Shown: positions 55,901 through 61,900 of the stretch, one piece after another
How the letters are laid out: each line of letters begins with the position of its first letter
Numbering within the stretch: position 1 is the stretch's first letter
The notes under the pieces: model-generated
Seen by the model: the letters and a program-made list of their open reading frames with translations, nothing else
Told to the model about the DNA's origin: nothing
The model's database searches: none
NCBI GenBank assembly: GCA_946902875.1
Contig: OX336336.1
Coordinates: forward strand, 27,545,558-27,609,557
Source of the DNA: Nematopogon swammerdamellus
Taxonomy: Eukaryota > Arthropoda > Insecta > Lepidoptera > Adelidae
DNA length: 64,000 nucleotides
Direction of reading: 5' to 3'
Made by a program: the position numbers and the translations under genes

Positions 55901-58900
55901 TTTTTTATCTAATTTAAAAAAACAACTCGCCGATCGTTCATCCTTATCTCTGTCCGACCCGAGTATCTGCGGCAATCTATCCGATATCCCTATAGATAAG
56001 TCTTAACTGTGAACGCATCGCTTTTGCAAGGTCAGCCCTTGGCCAAATCTTGAATGTGACAATATTATGCAATGTTCCAAGTACGTATTTTTATCTATGT
56101 ACAGATACTGAATAAAGATAGAGTTTGAGTTTATTGCTCGGATTAGGCTAATAATTGAGAGAGAGCTATTGAGAGAGAGAGCTATTGAGAGAGAGTTATT
56201 TGAGAGAGAGCTATTGAGAGAGAGCTCTTGAGAGAGAGGAAGAAGGAGAGGAAGAGAGAGAGAGAGTGAGGAAGAGAGAGATGGATATGATTTATATGAA
56301 ACCTGAGTCATCTGAAAATATTCCTTTTAGTTAGACAATCCATTTTACAAAAGTGTAATGAATGTTTTCCTATTTTAAATAAAAAATGTTTCTGACTTGG
56401 ATGATTAAAATCTTTGGGTTGAACATTCAAACAGTCACCCATCCAAGTTATGACCGAAAACACGAACTATTGATATATGGCACCTAGTTCACCCGGTGTT
56501 AGGGCTGACATCACGGATGTTGGAGGTGCTATAAAAAAAAAAAAACTTTTGAAATAGCTGTTTCAACCGACCTTTCATTCAGTGCGGTGGTACCAAGCCG
56601 GGCGGGTTAAACCCTACCACCTGGTAAGGTAAAAAGGGAAGGGACCTACAGTTTAACGTAAATTCCTAACCGCGGTCAGCCACCAACAACGGTCGAGAGC
56701 GGTCACCTATCCAAGTACTGACCGCGCCCACATGTGCTTAACAACAGTCAACCGACCGCACCGCTGAGCTACCGAGGCTGACGTGCTGACGCGCTATTGT
56801 GTTGCAGTCGTCACTTCTGCAAGTGATCCTGGGCGAGCTGCCGCTGAGCAAGGGCTCCATCAGCCTGGGCGGCGCGCGAGTCTCCTACGCCGCCCAGGAG
56901 CCCTGGCTCTTCGTCGCCACCGTCCGCGAGAACATACTCTTCGGGCTGCCGTACGACAAAGTGCGCTACAAGAAGGTGCGCATTTCTCTTCAATCATACC
57001 ATACATATAGTATACCATAGGGAGGAGGAGGGAAGGGGCTGGGGAGGGGGAGGGAGAGGGAGAGGGAGAGGGAGGGAGGGAGGGAGGGAGGGAGGGAGGG
57101 AGGGAGGGAGGGAGGGAGGGAGGGAGGGAGAGAGGGAGAGAGAGAGAGAAGAGGGGAGTGAAGATATGTATCCAATATAAATATATTTACTTCAGTATGT
57201 GGCACCTAGTTCTCCCCCCCCCCCCCCCCCCCAGTACTGTGTGGGGTCGGTACTTAATAAGAATAGTCCCACTGCATCTCTCCCCGTGCATGTCGTAAAA
57301 AGCGACTAAGGGATAAGCGGCCTGCAGACACCCCGGTCGACTTGCGGCTTTCATGGGAGACATAGGCTGGCTGGGGTAGCTGGAGCCTCCCGTTTAATCA
57401 ACTAAGGTCATGGATCAGAGGACACGCAAAAGACCGACACCAACAGCTATGGTCACAAATAAACGACTGCAAGCAGACAAGAGCGGTGGTGCCAACCATC
57501 AACAGGAAGCTCACAAAGGGTATACTACAGCTAAACAAAGGTAAAATCAGATTGGTGGTGGGAACCTTAACTGGACACTATCCACTAAATAAGCACTTAT
57601 TAAGCACTAAATAAGCATTATAGGTAAAACAGATAGCCCTCTGTGCAGGGGTTGCATGGGGGCTGAAGAAACGCCATCCCACGTGCTGCTACAGTGCGAG
57701 GGGGTGGCAAATGAGCGGGCAATCATCCTCAAAAACCCGAGGACACTCCAAGAGGCCTGCAAGGACGTCGGACGCCTGCAGGACTTCTGGAAGGAGCTGG
57801 GCTGGATGGAGTAGCGGCCGGGGTGATACGCACAACGGGTCCAAACAGCGAGACCTACATGCGGAAAATGCCCACCAAGAAGAAGAAGAAGGAGAAGGGG
57901 TAGCTGGAGACTGCGGGATTTTGCACGAACGTCCCCAACCATGCGAGATTAGTTTGCAGGCCTAGAGCCAACCCCAAACCAAAACAACAACAACAAAAAA
58001 ACCTAGTTCACCCGGTGTTGTGCTACGGGCTGACATCACGGATGTCAGTAGGTGATGTAGGCAACGGTGTCAGTCTCCATAAAAGAATTATGAAATAGTA
58101 ATGTAAAGTGCGGGGCGCAGGTGGTGACAGCTTGCGCGCTGCTGCGCGACTTCGAGCAGCTGCCGTACGGAGACTCGACGCCGGTGGGCGAGCGCGGCAT
58201 CAGTCTGAGCGGCGGGCAGCGCGCGCGCATCGGCCTCGCGCGCGCCGTCTACAGGCAGGTGAGTTGCATTTTTTTTTTTGAAGTGAAAACTTCTTTAGCG
58301 GCGCTTGGCACTTTTTTTAGATGGGTAAAAATTTTTATACTCGCGTCAGATCCGTAGCCTGATCGAAAAAGCGTAAGATTCGTTGAAATTATGGATGAAA
58401 GTTGATTTTTCTGAGAAATAAACTTTTTGATGTAAAATAATTATAATAGTTCTGTAGTGTTAAATTTTTTAGGTAATATAAATTGTCATGTTTGTCTACG
58501 ATAGCGCAATAAATGAATATTGTATTTTACCACATAAATGATAGTACTTTTATACTAATAAATAAAACAATTCGTGCGAAATTATTCCCTAACCATTCCA
58601 AAATATTCAAAAATGCACAACGTTGATGTTTAAGTTTTCACTTCTGCCGGCACTCCCGGAGTGCAACCCGAAGCTTTTTTTTTATGTATTCCGATGAGTG
58701 GCTGAGTCGCATGAGCCAAAGCACCAATATCACCTCCGAGAAGGTAGGTGCCATACCGGAGACTTTCCTGGATTGCTGGCTATACTGGACTAGAGGAGAA
58801 CACAACCGAGGCTGCTATGCGGCCATCTTACATCCAGTACGGTGGTACCAACCCAGTCGGCTACAATTTAAGCCTACCACCTAGTAAGGGGCAAGGGAAG

Positions 58901-61900
58901 GGACCTACAGTTTTACACCGGTTCCGAACGGTGAAGCAGCAGGTGTAGGTATGCACGTAAATTTTTTCATGAGAAAAAACTCATTAGTACACGCTGACCG
59001 GATTCGAACCGCGGACCTCTCGCATGAGAAGCCGATGCCCAAACCACTCGGCCACCCGTCGCTTGAACTTATGTTGAGCTGCGATTTGCTGTAAATTTGT
59101 AGAAAAACCTACGTCGCAAGATACACTCTTGGATCTTATGGAAGCCAAGGTTTAACCCGTCAGCTCCCTTCGGGGATGGCCGTCCCCCGAAACATTTTGG
59201 TCTGTCAGCTCCCATAGGGGACCAAGCCGTCCCCAAGGCATTGTGTACGATTCTACGGTCGCAAGTTTTGGTCTATTGCTATTTCAGTCAACGTTTCCTA
59301 TAGAAAAGACAGAGATAGATCAATAGCTGATAAAATTATCTTTCCACAGAGTGGAAATATGTCTATTGAACGAAATGACAACACACACACAAACATGATA
59401 CAAATAAGGTCTGATTCTTGGATTCAAGGTTCTTTGTATTTTTTTTTTTTTGTGCTTAAGATGCAATGCTTTTTAGTGGCAGTGTTGTCACCTAAAATTC
59501 GGTATATCATATAAGTAAAGACGAATTGCAAATTTTAGGTTAGAAAAAATTTCGGGCGCCAGAAATAACTCAATTTACTATGTACAACTTTTTGTGTAAA
59601 TAAATTTAATTATTATTTTTTAATTAACACCGACCACCACGTTCAGCTAAGTATCATGTATATCAAGTTAATTTTATTAATTTGTATTTTATTTTACGGT
59701 TAATGAAGTTTAATCAGCAAATAGTTGTAGGTGGGTAGTTCCCTGTGGGTAGTTTGTTGGTTTTTTTGTTAGTCTTGCTGTTTCATAATTGCAAATTTTG
59801 TATTGTAAATTTCTGCCACTAAATGAAGTCTGACCGCAAAAGAGATGTCAAATAAGCAGATACTATCACTTAGGATGGGGGTAAGAGATTGCTCGTATAC
59901 AATACCCCTTGCCTTTTGAGTAAGCACCGTTACACCAGTCAGCAACAATATAAATCATGTAAATAAATGTATTAAGTAAGACTAAGTATTACTGCTCTGT
60001 ATGCAAATGTTTATCACACTCAATAAATGTTTTTTTATTTTATTATTATATTTTGTCCTAAATCTAATAAAACGCACAGGCTGACATCTACCTCCTGGAC
60101 GACCCGCTGTCCGCGGTGGACACGCACGTTGGCAAGCACCTGATGAGCGAGTGCATCAATGGCTTCCTGCTCGCGCACACGCGCATCCTCGTCACGCACC
60201 AGCTGCACCACCTCGCCACCGCCGATAAGATCATCGTCTTACGCAACGTACGTCTCCTTTGCCTATATTCATGCTCCTCTGAATGGTAGTTGCGGCATAA
60301 GACAGTTCAAGGGGCGTTACAATATCATCCTTTAACAGAGTGCATGATTATTAGAAATGTTGGTCTTGCATTAGGCAACACAAAACACTGAACATGCATT
60401 TGTTCGGTGGCACGAAAGGTATGTCGATTTCTGTTCATAAATGTTCGTGGTCCTCCGAAAGTTTGCTGGAGTGTTAGTCTGTCCAAAAGGCACGAAAATC
60501 TCAACATTTGCCAATTTCTATGATTCTTTTGAGAGTTAGCTGGGGCATTAGCAAGTCCAAAAATCTGAAGGGGCGCTCACTAGTACACAGAACAAGTACT
60601 TTTTTTAACCCCCGACGCAAAAAGAGAGATGTTATAAGTTTAATGTGTGTATCTGTGTGTCTGTCTGTGGCATCGTAGCTCCCAAACGGATGAGCGGATT
60701 TGGATGCGGTTTTTTTTATAAAGTTGGTTTAACTGGGATGGTGTTAGTAATGTAGTAATTAAAAAATTACGTCACACGGATGGACCGACTTGGATGTGGT
60801 TTTTAAAAAAAGCTTGAAATAAAAGTAAAGTACAAATTAAAATGTCAAAAATATTTTCTGTTTAGTTACTTAATTAATGGAGCCCCGACCAGGCCTCACG
60901 CACTCCATTTACTTGCGCGCGCTAACTACCTACCGCCCGACGGGCCGTCGGGGCGGTCTATTTCAGTGGAAATTCGTCAGCTGCGCGAAGTATACATAGA
61001 CGCTCGCCCACGCAACTGCGCGCAGCTGCAAAGCAATAACCACTTTACACTCGATCGTTAAGGTACATTTTCGCACGCAGCGATTGGCAACGTGAAACAG
61101 TAGGCTATTAAAACCCGAAGGTAGGAACATTTTCTATGGAGTGATTTATCTGTTACGAAGTAACTATTAAGTAATAAGGAAAGTGTTCATAAAATTTATG
61201 AACATTTAATGTTTTATTTGCATTCAGGGTGAGGTGGAGACGGAAGGTTCTTTCGAGGAGGTCTCCAAGAACCCGCTGTTCTCAGAGCTGCTGGAGGAAG
61301 AGGAGGAGGACGACCAGACGCCGGGTCGACATCTCAGGACACGCACCATGTCTCTACAGGTTGGTGTGTTGATCCCAGAAATACTCGTCAGTTTGTCAGT
61401 CAGTCAGCCTCGGTAGCTCAGTGGTTTTTTTTTTATGGATATTAACACGGTTGGCTACATCACCTACAACGTTCGTGATGTCAGCCCATAACACCGGGTG
61501 AACTAGATGCCATGTCAGTGCTTCCCCCTTTGATCGTGCCGGCCAGACTGAACTGGTCGGAAAACACAAACTATTTACATAGCCGTTTCGACCGACGACG
61601 TTTTATTCAGTGCGGTGGTACCAACCCGGGTGGGTTAAACCCTACCACCAAGTAAAATTAGGAGGGAACGGACCTACAGTTTTACGAGGAATCCGAACCT
61701 CGGTCAGCCTCCAACGGTCAGCGGTCACCCATCCAAGTACTGACCGCACCCAGCGTTGCTTAACATTCAATAGCGACAGTTGACTGTCTGCACCACTGAG
61801 CTATCGAGGCTGACGAAACCACCTACCACGACCACCTACCTCAACATGTCTGTCGTTAGTGTAGTTTTTTTTTTATGGATACGCGAGACACTTGGCGCCT

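Noticed and set aside
56990..57205. Leu/Pro/Ser-rich ORF on the minus strand
   Set aside because: Translation of the GGGA tandem repeat.
57711..57965. Plus-strand ORF in the nested LINE
   Set aside because: Shifted frame across the L3 3' end and the SINE; not conserved with the copy at 4333-4684.
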